Shown: piece by piece, positions 54,253 through 62,747 of the stretch
How positions within the stretch are numbered: the first letter of the stretch is position 1
Layout of the letters: each line of letters opens with the position of its first letter
DNA from: Anabaena sp051781005
GTDB taxonomy: Bacteria; Cyanobacteriota; Cyanobacteriia; Cyanobacteriales; Nostocaceae
Assembly (NCBI RefSeq): GCF_051781005.1
Contig: NZ_JBPWOA010000002.1
Location: 558,001-622,000, forward strand
DNA: 64,000 bases
Direction: 5' to 3'
Made by a program: the position numbers and the translations under genes
The notes under the pieces: model-generated
Told to the model about the DNA's origin: nothing
What the model saw: the letters and a program-made list of their open reading frames with translations, nothing else
The model's database searches: none

Positions 54253-54309
54253 ATGACGGGTGATGATAGAGACATGAAAAAAAGACACACACTTGAGGAA
54301 TGTAAACCC

Positions 54310-54612
54310 ATGTCTCAACAACCAACAGAAAAAGAAAATCTTCCTACTCAGTCTAACAACACAACGAAACTTTTAGACACTGCGGAAAAAATCATGAGTA
54401 ACATCACAAAATCAGAAATAGTGGAAATAGTTAAAGTCGGAACTAAAACCACAGAAACCATTTTTAAAGATTTATTGAAGTCTGGAGGTAAACCCGTCTC
54501 TATTATCTTAGCTATTGCTGTTTTGATTGTAGCAACTGCAATACCTATTGTGGCTTTGAAACTATCTCCAAATCAGATAAATCAACCTGCGAAAAATTCT
54601 CTAGTCAAATGA
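54310..54612 (+). CDS. small single-helix membrane protein
   Basis: The protein has 100 residues from ATG 54310, preceded by GAGGA; an upstream in-frame ATG (54253) would add 19 charged residues. A Gln/Asn/Thr-rich N-terminus is followed by an amphipathic helix (IVEIVKVGTKTTETIFKDLL) and one strong membrane helix (VSIILAIAVLIVATAIPIVAL) near the C-terminus. No family was recognised. Divergent from the ATPase genes; possibly their membrane partner. Confidence 0.6.
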   Translation: MSQQPTEKENLPTQSNNTTKLLDTAEKIMSNITKSEIVEIVKVGTKTTETIFKDLLKSGGKPVSIILAIAVLIVATAIPIVALKLSPNQINQPAKNSLVK

Positions 54613-54734
54613 TAACTTTAGGGTGGGTTACAGGTTTGCTAACTCACCTTATACTAATGATCCATTTTTGCCGTTATGATCTAAAACAGTGAAAACTGTG
54701 ATTAAATTTATAAAAATTTAGCTCAAAAAAGCTT

Positions 54735-55133
54735 ATGAGTTTAAATCGTCGTCATTTCTTGGTTTTATTGGGTGCTAATGCAGGTGCTTTTATTCTAGAT
54801 AGTAACGCTACAGCAGAAACATTTACCTCTCCAAAACCGGCTATTCAACTACCCTCTTTACCCCAAATAAGCTATTTAGGTATAGTGCAGTTGGGTTTTA
54901 TATGGAAGTTAATTTTATCAGTTTTTGCTGGTTTGATAGGGTTAATAATTGGCGGAATTTTGGCAATACTTTTGACTCTAATACTTGAATGGCAGAGTAA
55001 CCGAAATTCCCCACCAAGTGAATCAGGTTCAATGGGTGGAGTCGCATGGTTGGGTATTGGAATGTTTTTGATATGTATAATTAGTCCTTTGATGGCAGCA
55101 ATTGCTATCTTTTTAACTACTTTATATTTATAG
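54735..55133 (+). CDS. small membrane protein with Tat-like N-terminus
   Basis: This is a 132-residue protein. The N-terminus SLNRRHFLVLLGANAGAF matches a twin-arginine signal (RRHFL then a mild hydrophobic stretch). Two further long hydrophobic helices follow (IWKLILSVFAGLIGLIIGGI and WLGIGMFLICIISPLMAAIA). The second contains GLIGLIIGGILA, again a GxxxG-like pattern. It follows the 54310 gene by 122 bases. Function unknown. Confidence 0.6.
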   Translation: MSLNRRHFLVLLGANAGAFILDSNATAETFTSPKPAIQLPSLPQISYLGIVQLGFIWKLILSVFAGLIGLIIGGILAILLTLILEWQSNRNSPPSESGSMGGVAWLGIGMFLICIISPLMAAIAIFLTTLYL

Positions 55134-55491
55134 ATTTAATAGATCAAAATCTCATCAATTTTAATTGACAATTTATTAAAATGGGTTCCAAACATAACAT
55201 TTACATTTATCAATTTTTTTACCTATATAGCAATCCTAAATGATTCATGGATACAGATGGAAATTAGAAGCCTATGCTATGGCGGTTCTCGGTTGAGTGA
55301 GATACAAGAACCCCACCCCCAACCCCCTCCCCGCAAGCGATGAGGGGGCTATGATGTATTTCATTATGCACACCGCTATATAAAGTCTGTAACTGGAGTT
55401 TATTCACAACTCAAATAGGATTGCTATAGTTGTTTATCTATGAGAAAATACTATTGCTAAAGTATCAAAAGTATTGATTTATTTAAAAGTT
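55134..55491. other. spacer containing the right island repeat
   Basis: No gene was found in these 358 bases. It contains the inverted repeat copy at 55279-55382 and otherwise AT-rich sequence leading to the NuiA-like gene. Confidence 0.5.
55279..55382. repeat. dispersed repeat, right copy flanking the ATPase island
   Basis: It starts ATGGCGGTTCTCGGTTGAGT and ends CACCGCTATATA. It is the reverse-complement homologue of 50216-50372 without the inserted segment. Confidence 0.8.
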
Positions 55492-56667
55492 ATGCCTAGT
55501 TATACGCTCAAGTTTGATGACGGAAAATACGACTATATCATGACGATTACTCTTGCCGATTGTACAGTCAGCATCATAACTGACGGTGTTGGTTTCAATG
55601 CACACACTTTTGAAACCCATGAATTGGCTACCGAAACCGAAGCGCTGGAATTTTACGAAACAACTATTCGCAGGGAAAACCCTAGTTATCAGCGGACAAC
55701 AGATTCATTATCTACTGAGGTAGAAGAAGAAGAAAAGGAAGGGGAAGAGGAATTTGAGCCGTTAACATTTGATTTCGATTTGAATGAACAGAATTTAGCA
55801 ACAGATGAATTAGTAAATCGTTTAGCAGGAGTGCTACCCGGTTTAGAAATTTATGAGAGTGAATCTAGCGGTTATCCTTTTAAAACATTTGTTTGGAAAG
55901 TAGAAGATCAGGGAGAATTTACTATAGATAAGCTGCTTTTAGCAGAGGGATTTATGCAGTCGATTGCATGGGATACTTTTTTGGCAGATGTCATTACTAA
56001 TAGCAGTAATCTCACCAGCAATTTGGCTTTAGAACCAAATCTGAATCCTGAAGAAATTGCTCATAAATGTCAAATGTTAGAAACTACATTGCGAATGCAT
56101 TGTAAAAACATTGCTGTTTATAAAATAATGCACTTCGATCCGTTATTACCTGGAGAAAAAATTGATGAATTTCATATTATTGTAGGTGAAACTCATGATG
56201 AAAATTGGGTGGGAATTGCACCACAAATTGGTTCTATTGAAGATATTAGAACTGACACTGAGAGATTGCCAATTTCCACAGACTTTACTCCTTTATCCAG
56301 CACTCAAACATTAATTAATACCTTGCAAACCATAGTAAATGGCTTGGAGTTTGCTACTACTCCAAACACCACTAATAGAGAATTTTATTTAACATCTGCT
56401 AACTCTCAAGAACAAACAATTTATCAGTTACTTGATGCAATTGATTTTGTCATTACTTGCAATTTTGCTCCCTTTGGTTCAGTAGCAGAATATGAAGATC
56501 GTGAATTTTTCCGTTATATCCATCCATTAGATCAACTGTTGCAGTTAAATCTCACAAATTTACGCGAATATGTGATTGGTTCCTATTCTCTTTATCACTT
56601 ATACAGTATTGGTAATACAAATAGCGGTGATGCGGTAGGAGTTTCAACTGTTGCTGTCTGGTCTTGA
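55492..56667 (+). CDS. WGR-like plus two NuiA (nuclease inhibitor)-like domains
   Basis: The protein has 391 residues from ATG 55492; a TTG six codons upstream is possible. Residues about 1-65 resemble a degenerate WGR domain (THELATETEALEFYETTIRR). An acidic Glu-rich linker follows. Residues about 100-260 resemble the Anabaena nuclease A inhibitor NuiA: GLEIYESESSGYPFKTFVW, then FHIIVGETHDENWVGIAPQI, equivalent to the YVIGETPAGNLAGIST end of NuiA. Residues about 275-391 repeat the fold (GLEFATTPN, then YHLYSIGNTNSGDAVGVSTV). NuiA blocks a non-specific DNA/RNA nuclease. The target here is unknown and no nuclease gene is adjacent. Confidence 0.72.
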   Translation: MPSYTLKFDDGKYDYIMTITLADCTVSIITDGVGFNAHTFETHELATETEALEFYETTIRRENPSYQRTTDSLSTEVEEEEKEGEEEFEPLTFDFDLNEQNLATDELVNRLAGVLPGLEIYESESSGYPFKTFVWKVEDQGEFTIDKLLLAEGFMQSIAWDTFLADVITNSSNLTSNLALEPNLNPEEIAHKCQMLETTLRMHCKNIAVYKIMHFDPLLPGEKIDEFHIIVGETHDENWVGIAPQIGSIEDIRTDTERLPISTDFTPLSSTQTLINTLQTIVNGLEFATTPNTTNREFYLTSANSQEQTIYQLLDAIDFVITCNFAPFGSVAEYEDREFFRYIHPLDQLLQLNLTNLREYVIGSYSLYHLYSIGNTNSGDAVGVSTVAVWS

Positions 56668-56669
56668 GA

Positions 56670-56704
56670 ACCTCTTTTCTGCCCTTTCTAGGGAGGGAAG
56701 AGGT
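56670..56704. terminator. hairpin between convergent genes
   Basis: ACCTCTT (56670-56676) pairs with AAGAGGT (56698-56704), and CCCT/AGGG pairs inside. It lies between the NuiA-like gene and rsmG, which converge. Confidence 0.65.
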
Positions 56705-56715
56705 GCAAGTTTTAT

Positions 56716-57471
56716 TTACAAAGGTTTTTGCTTGGGTATACCAACAGGACGAGGAAAATGAACTGGGGTATGCACTACTTTTCGCAAATAGATACAATGA
56801 CGAATGCTGTTAGTTAAAGGAGTTGTAAATTCTTCAATTAATTCAATTACTCCACCTAGTTGATTAGCAGCATTTTGTAGACTTGCGGTTTCTTCTTTAG
56901 TCCAACTACCTCGATAAATGACAGCTAAACCGCCTTTTTTTACTAAAGGTAAACTATACTCAGCACAGGCGGAAGCTGTTCCCACGGCTCGAATTAGAGC
57001 TAAATCATAGCTTTGACGATGCTTAGGTTCTTGACCAATTTCTTCTGCTCTGCTAACAATAGTTTTGGCATTAATTAAAGAGAGATTACTTAATATAGTA
57101 TCAATAAAATTAATTTTTTTGCGAGTTGAATCTAACAAGGTGACTTGAGAACTTGGAAAAATAATAGAAATTGGTAGACCGGGAAAACCTGCACCTGTGC
57201 CAATATCAATAACAGATGCACCGTGATGAAGGGAATCAATAAAATGCTGTTTTGGTGCAATCCCTCTTAAAGAGTCCCAAAGATGTTTTTCCCAAAATTC
57301 TTCAGGTTCGGTAATACGAGTTAAATTAAGTTGGCGATTTCCTTCTAAAATTAATTCATACAACTGCTGAAATTGACTTTGCTGTTGAGTTATTGGTTGC
57401 CAATTAAGTGTTTGCTGCCAGATTTCTGCCATTTCTGGTAAACTAGATACAGGTAAAGATTCTAAATTCAT
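56716..57471 (-). CDS. rsmG: 16S rRNA (guanine-527-N7) methyltransferase
   Basis: This 251-residue SAM-dependent enzyme modifies G527 of 16S rRNA. The SAM-binding motif is VIDIGTGAGFPGLPISI, followed by VTLLDSTRKKINFID and the RAVGTASACAEYSLPLVKKGG block. Loss of RsmG is known to give low-level streptomycin resistance in other bacteria. The C-terminal 15 residues (HFPRPVGIPKQKPL) are a basic tail typical of cyanobacterial forms. Confidence 0.95.
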   Translation of the reverse strand: MNLESLPVSSLPEMAEIWQQTLNWQPITQQQSQFQQLYELILEGNRQLNLTRITEPEEFWEKHLWDSLRGIAPKQHFIDSLHHGASVIDIGTGAGFPGLPISIIFPSSQVTLLDSTRKKINFIDTILSNLSLINAKTIVSRAEEIGQEPKHRQSYDLALIRAVGTASACAEYSLPLVKKGGLAVIYRGSWTKEETASLQNAANQLGGVIELIEEFTTPLTNSIRHCIYLRKVVHTPVHFPRPVGIPKQKPL

Positions 57472-57513
57472 TTTCAGATTTTAATATTGGAGATTACCCA
57501 GGAACTGGAAAAG

Positions 57514-57534
57514 ATTACGAATTACGAATTACTA
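57514..57534. repeat. heptamer repeat forming a gene end
   Basis: ATTACGA, ATTACGA and ATTACTA cover the last codons and the TAA stop of the minus-strand ABC ATPase gene. Confidence 0.75.
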
Positions 57535-58192
57535 CTTCTTTCACTTTATTTTCTAATGTTGCGGGGTCAACTGCTGTTAATACACCATGATTTAGTGTCC
57601 AACAACGGTCAGCTATTGGTAACAGATCGCCAGCATCGTGTGTTACAACTAATAAAGTCCAATCTTTTTTGAGTTTCGCTAATAAGTTTACTAGTTGACG
57701 ACGCATTGACCAATCTAAACCGGCGGTGGGTTCATCTAATAATAATAAATTTGGTTGGCGAATCAATTGCACGGATAAGGCTAAACGTCTTTGTTGTCCA
57801 CCGCTTAAAGCATGGGGTGGTGTAGATAAGGATAAATGCTCTAATCCCACTTCGCTTAATGCCTGTTGAACTCGCTCTGAACCTAATTCAGGATGCCCTA
57901 AACGTAATTCTTCTAAGATTGTACCACCGCAAAAGTGCCTTTCTGGAAACTGAAATACGATTCCGGCTAGTTGTTGTAGCTGTTCGGCTATCAGTTGTTG
58001 TTCTCTCCAGAAAGCTGCACCGGAGGTAGGTTCAGCCAGTCCAGATAGAATTTCTAGTAAGGTACTTTTACCGGAACCGCTGGGGCCAATAATCAAACCC
58101 AGTTGCTGGGGTGGTAATTCCAAGTTGATAGATTTAAGAATTGCGGTTGGGCAAGCTGTGGGGTGATAAGTTAGATTTCTGAGATAGAGCAT
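57515..58192 (-). CDS. ABC transporter ATPase (ECF/cobalt-type or ABCI family)
   Basis: This 225-residue ATPase has Walker A GPSGSGKST, the Q-loop FQFPERHF typical of energy-coupling-factor ATPases (CbiO/EcfA), signature LSGGQQRRLAL, Walker B LLLLDEPTAGLD and switch His in VTHDAGDLL. No permease gene is nearby. A plant plastid ABCI homologue is likely, but the substrate is unknown. The last codons (VVIRNS) and stop lie in heptamer repeats. Confidence 0.88.
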   Translation of the reverse strand: MLYLRNLTYHPTACPTAILKSINLELPPQQLGLIIGPSGSGKSTLLEILSGLAEPTSGAAFWREQQLIAEQLQQLAGIVFQFPERHFCGGTILEELRLGHPELGSERVQQALSEVGLEHLSLSTPPHALSGGQQRRLALSVQLIRQPNLLLLDEPTAGLDWSMRRQLVNLLAKLKKDWTLLVVTHDAGDLLPIADRCWTLNHGVLTAVDPATLENKVKEVVIRNS

Positions 58193-58459
58193 TTGTTAAA
58201 ATTAGCAAAAAGTCAGCGAATAACTGATGGAGTCGATTTAGAAAAACTTGATTTAGCAGCAATAATCAGGCATTTTTTTCTATTGTGGCAGACTTAGCTG
58301 AGAAAATCGCTACAACCAGTCAGGGAACAGAAGTAATTGACCAGAGTCTACCTGTGTAGAAAATTTTGACGGTGATAGATGCTTCTGGAAATTTACCAAT
58401 TTTTTACATTTTAAGTAACAGATAAGACAATTTCAACCGCAATTCTTCTGAGGCGTTTT

Positions 58460-59395
58460 ATGTCCAAACAATTTTTCATTCCTCAATTAATGATGTTTTT
58501 CCGATTTCCTAACCTTGTTCAAGTCACCTTTGCTACTACTTTTGCGCTAAATTTATTGGTGAATCCTTCTTGGGCTGGTGATCCGTTTCGGAGTGGTGAA
58601 CAGCATAAAATTGGCGATCGCACTGAAGCAGCTTTTAAAGCCATTTTTCAACAAGGAAATTACCCAGCAGCCGCAGATCATCTGCAAAAAGCAATCTCTG
58701 AGGAACCAAATGAACCCCTGGCTTACGCTATGAAGGCTTCTTTAGCTTATGGAGATAAGGATTTAGCTGGCTTAGATAGGTACAGTAAAAGGACTTTAGA
58801 AGCAGGACAAAAGCTGATTGCTAGTGATCCTTTACGCGGTAATTTATACACTGGTGTCGGCAATTTTTTAGAGGGTGCAGTAATGATCACCCGTGACAAG
58901 AGTGTTAATGGTGTATCAAAAGCCCTGAGTCGCTTGACAAAAGTTTATGAGTATTTAGATAAAGCGGAAGCGATCGCACCTAATGATCCAGAAGTAAACT
59001 TACTCCGGGGTTATATGAATTTAATGTTAGCCGTTAATTTGCCTTTTATCAGCCCAGATCAAGCAATTGAAAAGTTAGAAAAAAATGCTGCACCTGGGTA
59101 TTTGGTAGATCGGGGTATTGCTTTAGCCTACCGGGATTTGAAACAATATCCTCAAGCCTTAGATTATGTCAATCGAGCCTTAAAATCGACTACTGACAAC
59201 CCAGAAATCTATTATCTCAAAGCCCAGATATTGCACGAAAAGGGTAAAAAAGAAAAAAGCCAGAATTTGATTAAAGATGCAGTAGTTCATTTTGATAAAG
59301 CTTTAACCAAAAAATCCCAACTTCCCGCTAGTCTAGTCAAACAAATTGAACACGAACGCAGAAGCGCAGCCAGCCGATTGACTAATCTGTCATAG
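58460..59395 (+). CDS. exported TPR protein (Sll0314/Alr1548 type)
   Basis: This 311-residue protein has a signal peptide (hydrophobic to about residue 34, cleavage near SWA). TPR-like helices follow: AAFKAIFQQGNYPAAADHLQKAI, EPLAYAMKASLAYG, and YPQALDYVNRALKSTTDNPEIYYLKAQI. I match it to the Sll0314/Alr1548 family of cyanobacterial periplasmic TPR proteins, whose role is unknown. The gene has 267 bases of AT-rich upstream DNA with nothing else recognised. Confidence 0.85.
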   Translation: MSKQFFIPQLMMFFRFPNLVQVTFATTFALNLLVNPSWAGDPFRSGEQHKIGDRTEAAFKAIFQQGNYPAAADHLQKAISEEPNEPLAYAMKASLAYGDKDLAGLDRYSKRTLEAGQKLIASDPLRGNLYTGVGNFLEGAVMITRDKSVNGVSKALSRLTKVYEYLDKAEAIAPNDPEVNLLRGYMNLMLAVNLPFISPDQAIEKLEKNAAPGYLVDRGIALAYRDLKQYPQALDYVNRALKSTTDNPEIYYLKAQILHEKGKKEKSQNLIKDAVVHFDKALTKKSQLPASLVKQIEHERRSAASRLTNLS

Positions 59396-59437
59396 TGGTA
59401 TTCATCTCAGTGAGAAGTTTTCAATTGTAAAGCCTGT

Positions 59438-59462
59438 AGGGGCGGGGTTTCCCCGCCCTGAG
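59438..59462. terminator. GC-rich hairpin (dispersed repeat type)
   Basis: GGGCGGGG and CCCCGCCC form a perfect 8-bp stem with a three-base loop, 43 bases after the TPR gene. The sequence is also a dispersed repeat type, so a terminator role is probable rather than certain. Confidence 0.6.
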
Positions 59463-59571
59463 TTTCCTCGCCCTTGCTCATATTGCATCCCACACAAAAC
59501 CGCTATATAGTAAATAATTCATAATTAATTGTGAAACCCTTTTACTAATTACCCATCTACCCATTACCAAA

Positions 59572-60024
59572 ATGCACATTCAATTCCGTGAGTTTAATCC
59601 TTTTGATGTCTGGATTTGGTTGAAATTCAACATGATTCCATCTGAACGGGAAAAAAAATATGTAGAAGAAGTATTTAATTCCTGGTTTTATCTGGGTAAA
59701 CTAGGAGCATTTAATGCTGAAAATCTCCAGGTACAGGAAACTGGTTTGGAACTCAGCTATCTGGATTACGATCCACAAGGTTATAACAAAAGCTTTCTCG
59801 CTTTGATGCACAACATGAGCGAGTTTGAGTATGAAGGAGAATGGGGACGTTGCTGGTTTGATATGGGAACTAGTGATGCTATTTCTCTCGATATCTTAAT
59901 CAACGCCCTGACTCAATTAAGTGAGGAATATGTTGATATTCAAGAACTATACATCGGCGGAGAAAATCCAGATTGGCCTGTCGAAGATAGCGAAACTCGT
60001 GCTGATGCAATTTACGATAATTAG
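59572..60024 (+). CDS. DUF3531 family protein
   Basis: This 150-residue soluble acidic protein has the family's conserved start IQFREFNPFDVWIWLKFN and the block EWGRCWFDMGTSDAISLD. DUF3531 occurs in cyanobacteria and plant plastids; function unknown. Heptamer-like ACCCATCTACCCATTACC sequence precedes the ATG and there is no Shine-Dalgarno site. Confidence 0.85.
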   Translation: MHIQFREFNPFDVWIWLKFNMIPSEREKKYVEEVFNSWFYLGKLGAFNAENLQVQETGLELSYLDYDPQGYNKSFLALMHNMSEFEYEGEWGRCWFDMGTSDAISLDILINALTQLSEEYVDIQELYIGGENPDWPVEDSETRADAIYDN

Positions 60025-60276
60025 GGTTTGCTAAAAAAGTTTTTTCATAGAGAGTAGAAATCAGGAATCAGGATTCAGAAATCAGGAGTCAGGAATTAGA
60101 AAGAAGGAAGAATCATCTAGAACCGGAAAAAGTGCTTGATAAATCAATGGTATCAACACTTATTTTTTGCCTATTATCAACATTGAATAGTTCTGAAACC
60201 ATTGTTTCACAAAAGTTTTAGATTTATATGGTTAACGCCACGCTACGCTATCAACAAACGATAATTAACTACAACA

Positions 60277-60708
60277 ATGAATAAATCAGGTCAAATTCGC
60301 GTCATAGTTTTAGCTCTAATTCGAGATGGTGAGAGAATATTTGTTTCTGAAGGTTATGATCCTACCAAACAATCAACATTCTATCGTGCTTTAGGCGGTG
60401 GTGTGGAATTTGGCGAACCTAGTTCTGTAGCTTTAGAAAGAGAATTTCAAGAAGAAATTCAAGCTGATTTAACAAATATTTGCTATTTGAGTTGTATAGA
60501 AAACCTGTTTAGCTTCGATGGTAAACAAGGACATGAAATTATTCAACTTTATCAATGCGATTTTGCAGATCCTAAATTTTACAAAATCGAAAGTTTAACT
60601 TTTTCAGAATCTCCAGAACGTAAACATCGCGCTTTATGGATAGATATTGCTCGATTTAAATCAGGAGAATTAAGGTTAGTACCTGAGATATTTTTTGATT
60701 ATTTGTAA
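60277..60708 (+). CDS. Nudix hydrolase
   Basis: The protein has 143 residues. The Nudix box GGGVEFGEPSSVALEREF continuing QEEIQADL has all acidic metal ligands (ALEREFQEEI). Nudix enzymes hydrolyse nucleoside diphosphates linked to other groups; the specificity is open. The gene is isolated between repeat-rich spacers. Confidence 0.9.
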   Translation: MNKSGQIRVIVLALIRDGERIFVSEGYDPTKQSTFYRALGGGVEFGEPSSVALEREFQEEIQADLTNICYLSCIENLFSFDGKQGHEIIQLYQCDFADPKFYKIESLTFSESPERKHRALWIDIARFKSGELRLVPEIFFDYL

Positions 60709-61107
60709 ATTCAAGAGTCAGGAGTCAGCCCTATGGCTTACGCCACGCTAGGCTATCAGCTTGTCTTCGACACACTACGTGAACGCTCAGGGCAAGGAGT
60801 CAGGAAAAGGAAGGATGAAGGATATTTTTCTCTTCTGTTACCTGCTATATCAAAAATTCTGTATCCTAAATTCTTACACTCAAGATAGCAATTCTCTCTG
60901 CGTGAAATAAAAATGTAAGTATTCAGGATAGAGAATACAAAAGTCAGGAGAATAAAGCTTTTTTAGTCAACTTTGATGATTTTGATAAAATCTCTCTTCT
61001 CTCTATTCTTCATTTCATAAGCATTCTGACTCCTGAATTCTTACATAAAAATTACATCCAGGATGATTGCTATAATTAACTTAGAACATCAACCAAGAGA
61101 GTGAATT
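60709..61107. other. repeat-rich spacer with MITE copy B
   Basis: No gene was found. The left part holds dispersed sequence (TTACGCCACGCTAGGCTATC, related to that at 60240) and the right part a MITE-like element at 60915-61044. Confidence 0.55.
60915..61044. mobile_element. MITE-like element, copy B
   Basis: This 130-bp element has ends GTAAGTATTCA and TGAATTCTTAC. It is nearly identical to copy A (43993-44144) over its length but lacks that copy's nested insertion. It ends 63 bases before the Uma2 gene. Confidence 0.75.
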
Positions 61108-61668
61108 ATGTCTATTCAATTAATGACAAGACGTTTCACCGTTGCACAATACAACCTAATGAATCAAGCTGGTATTCTCACAGAAGATGACAGAGTAGAA
61201 CTTATTAACGGAGAAATTATTGAAATGTCCCCCATTGGTAGAAGACACGCAGCTTGTGTTGACCGTCTTAATTATTTACTCAGTATTCTTTTAGGAACAA
61301 GAGTAATTATCCGAGTCCAAAATCCCATTATCTTAAATAATCTATCAGAACCACAACCCGATATAGCATTACTCAAACCTCGTGCAGATTTTTATGAAGC
61401 TGGACACCCACAACCAGAGGATATATTGCTATTAGTTGAAGTTGCAGATAGTAGCATTGAATATGACAGAGAAATAAAAATTCCTCTTTATGCAAGTAGC
61501 GGTATTTGTGAAGTTTGGTTAATAGATATTTATGAACAACTAATTACAGTTTATCGCTACCCTAACGCAAATGGTTATAGTGAAATCAAAACTTTCCGAC
61601 ATGGTGATATTCTAGATATACAAGCATTTCCTGAATTTACGTTGATGGTTAATGATGTACTAGGATAG
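61108..61668 (+). CDS. Uma2 family (DUF820) endonuclease-like protein
   Basis: This 186-residue protein of the restriction-endonuclease fold is very common in cyanobacteria. The core residues are visible: EDDRVELINGEIIEMSPIG, QPDIALLKPR (Asp), LLVEVADSS (Glu-x-Ala/Asp) and IPLYASSGICEVWLID. Many copies per genome suggest a selfish or regulatory role; no activity is known with certainty. MITE copy B lies in its upstream region. Confidence 0.9.
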   Translation: MSIQLMTRRFTVAQYNLMNQAGILTEDDRVELINGEIIEMSPIGRRHAACVDRLNYLLSILLGTRVIIRVQNPIILNNLSEPQPDIALLKPRADFYEAGHPQPEDILLLVEVADSSIEYDREIKIPLYASSGICEVWLIDIYEQLITVYRYPNANGYSEIKTFRHGDILDIQAFPEFTLMVNDVLG

Positions 61669-61677
61669 ACGATTTAA

Positions 61678-62010
61678 TTAATCGTATCTATCTTTTTTTA
61701 ATTTAATCACTTCAATGACATTATCATGGTGTTGACCACCGATAATATCTTTTAAATGTATTTTTCCTTCAATATACTGTAAATGTATCCTCCACCCAGA
61801 TATTTTATCAATATCAGCACGGTAGATAGCTTGTTTAATACCAGTCACTTTGTGTAATCTTGTTTTGGGAAAAGTTCTAGTTCTGTGACATTCATTATCT
61901 TCTAGTTCTGCTAAAGCTTTGAGAAAATCAATTTTTAACTCCTCTGGCAAAATTTGCATGGCTTCATAAATAACACCATATTCATCTAGAAGAGGCTTAA
62001 TTTGTGGCAT
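61678..62010 (-). CDS. RelE/ParE-like small protein
   Basis: This is a 110-residue protein. The C-terminal half has the beta-strand pattern of RelE/ParE toxins: GIKQAIYRADIDKISGWRIHLQ, then IHLKDIIGGQHHDNVIEVI. The N-terminal half is helical. Its ATG overlaps the upstream gene's stop (TAATG), so the two are coupled. It is assigned as a toxin-like member of a two-gene module with moderate confidence. Confidence 0.55.
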   Translation of the reverse strand: MPQIKPLLDEYGVIYEAMQILPEELKIDFLKALAELEDNECHRTRTFPKTRLHKVTGIKQAIYRADIDKISGWRIHLQYIEGKIHLKDIIGGQHHDNVIEVIKLKKDRYD

Positions 62011-62402
62011 TATAAAGCAGTAACCTTAACCTCTTGATTTTCATCTACCGTAAAATCTTGATAAATAAATTCTGCAATGGCATTATATGCTTGTTGTGCA
62101 TCTTCAGTGTTGACAATTCTAAATAAAGTAACAAGTATACAGCCAAAAATTGGATCATCATCAATAGTTAAAATTACTCTTTGTTGGTCATTTATTTTTA
62201 AAGAATATATAGTTGAATCATAGGAGTGATTAAGTTTTATATTTCTGAGTTGTTCACTGTGTTGATAAAAAGAATTGTTCTCAGATGATAAAAGTTCAAA
62301 ATGGCGATTCATTTCTTTAATAATTTTAAACTTCTCCGTATCATTAAATCTTTCTAAATCTTTCTCAAAATCCTTTGTCGATTCAATGAGTATATCCATC
62401 AA
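62010..62402 (-). CDS. RelE-like small protein, first gene of a coupled pair
   Basis: This is a 130-residue protein. ESTKDFEKDLERFNDTEKFKI is followed by LRNIKLNHSYDSTIYSLKIN and QRVILTIDDDPIFGCILVTL, which resembles the RelE/HigB fold. The C-terminal tail is acidic. There is no obvious DNA-binding antitoxin domain in either gene of the pair, so which one neutralises which is unclear. The stop overlaps the next start by one base. Confidence 0.55.
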   Translation of the reverse strand: MMDILIESTKDFEKDLERFNDTEKFKIIKEMNRHFELLSSENNSFYQHSEQLRNIKLNHSYDSTIYSLKINDQQRVILTIDDDPIFGCILVTLFRIVNTEDAQQAYNAIAEFIYQDFTVDENQEVKVTAL

Positions 62403-62747
62403 TTTAACTCCTGAGTCGAAATTTCAAGGTTACTTTAAATTTACCCTAAACTTACAGATAATTGTATGGTGGCAAGTGTCAATGTGCCAGATTTTTTATA
62501 AAAACCTGATTCATGTCAGAAATCCATTGTTCAGAATTTGTAATCAAAACTATTCATGCTTATACTGCAAACAGTTCATAGTTTAACCAAATATGGAACC
62601 CCTCTCCATAGACGCGAAGCGGCTTCTCGAAGAGTACCTCTCCCCGTGAACGGGGAGAGGCTTAGAACTCGGTTTTTTCATCAATAAAAAGTACAGTTCC
62701 TAACCGTTTTGAGTATAAGAACAAATCTTTTTGAATAATCAAACATT
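62403..62747. other. spacer with a strong hairpin repeat
   Basis: No gene was found in 345 bases. It holds a dispersed repeat (GACGCGAAGCGGCTTCTCG) and a perfect 11-bp hairpin, CCTCTCCCCGT/ACGGGGAGAGG at 62637-62660. Confidence 0.55.

Noticed and set aside
57487..57672. 61-codon plus-strand frame opposite the ABC ATPase
   Set aside because: It is antisense to a clear gene, and much of it derives from the heptamer repeat.
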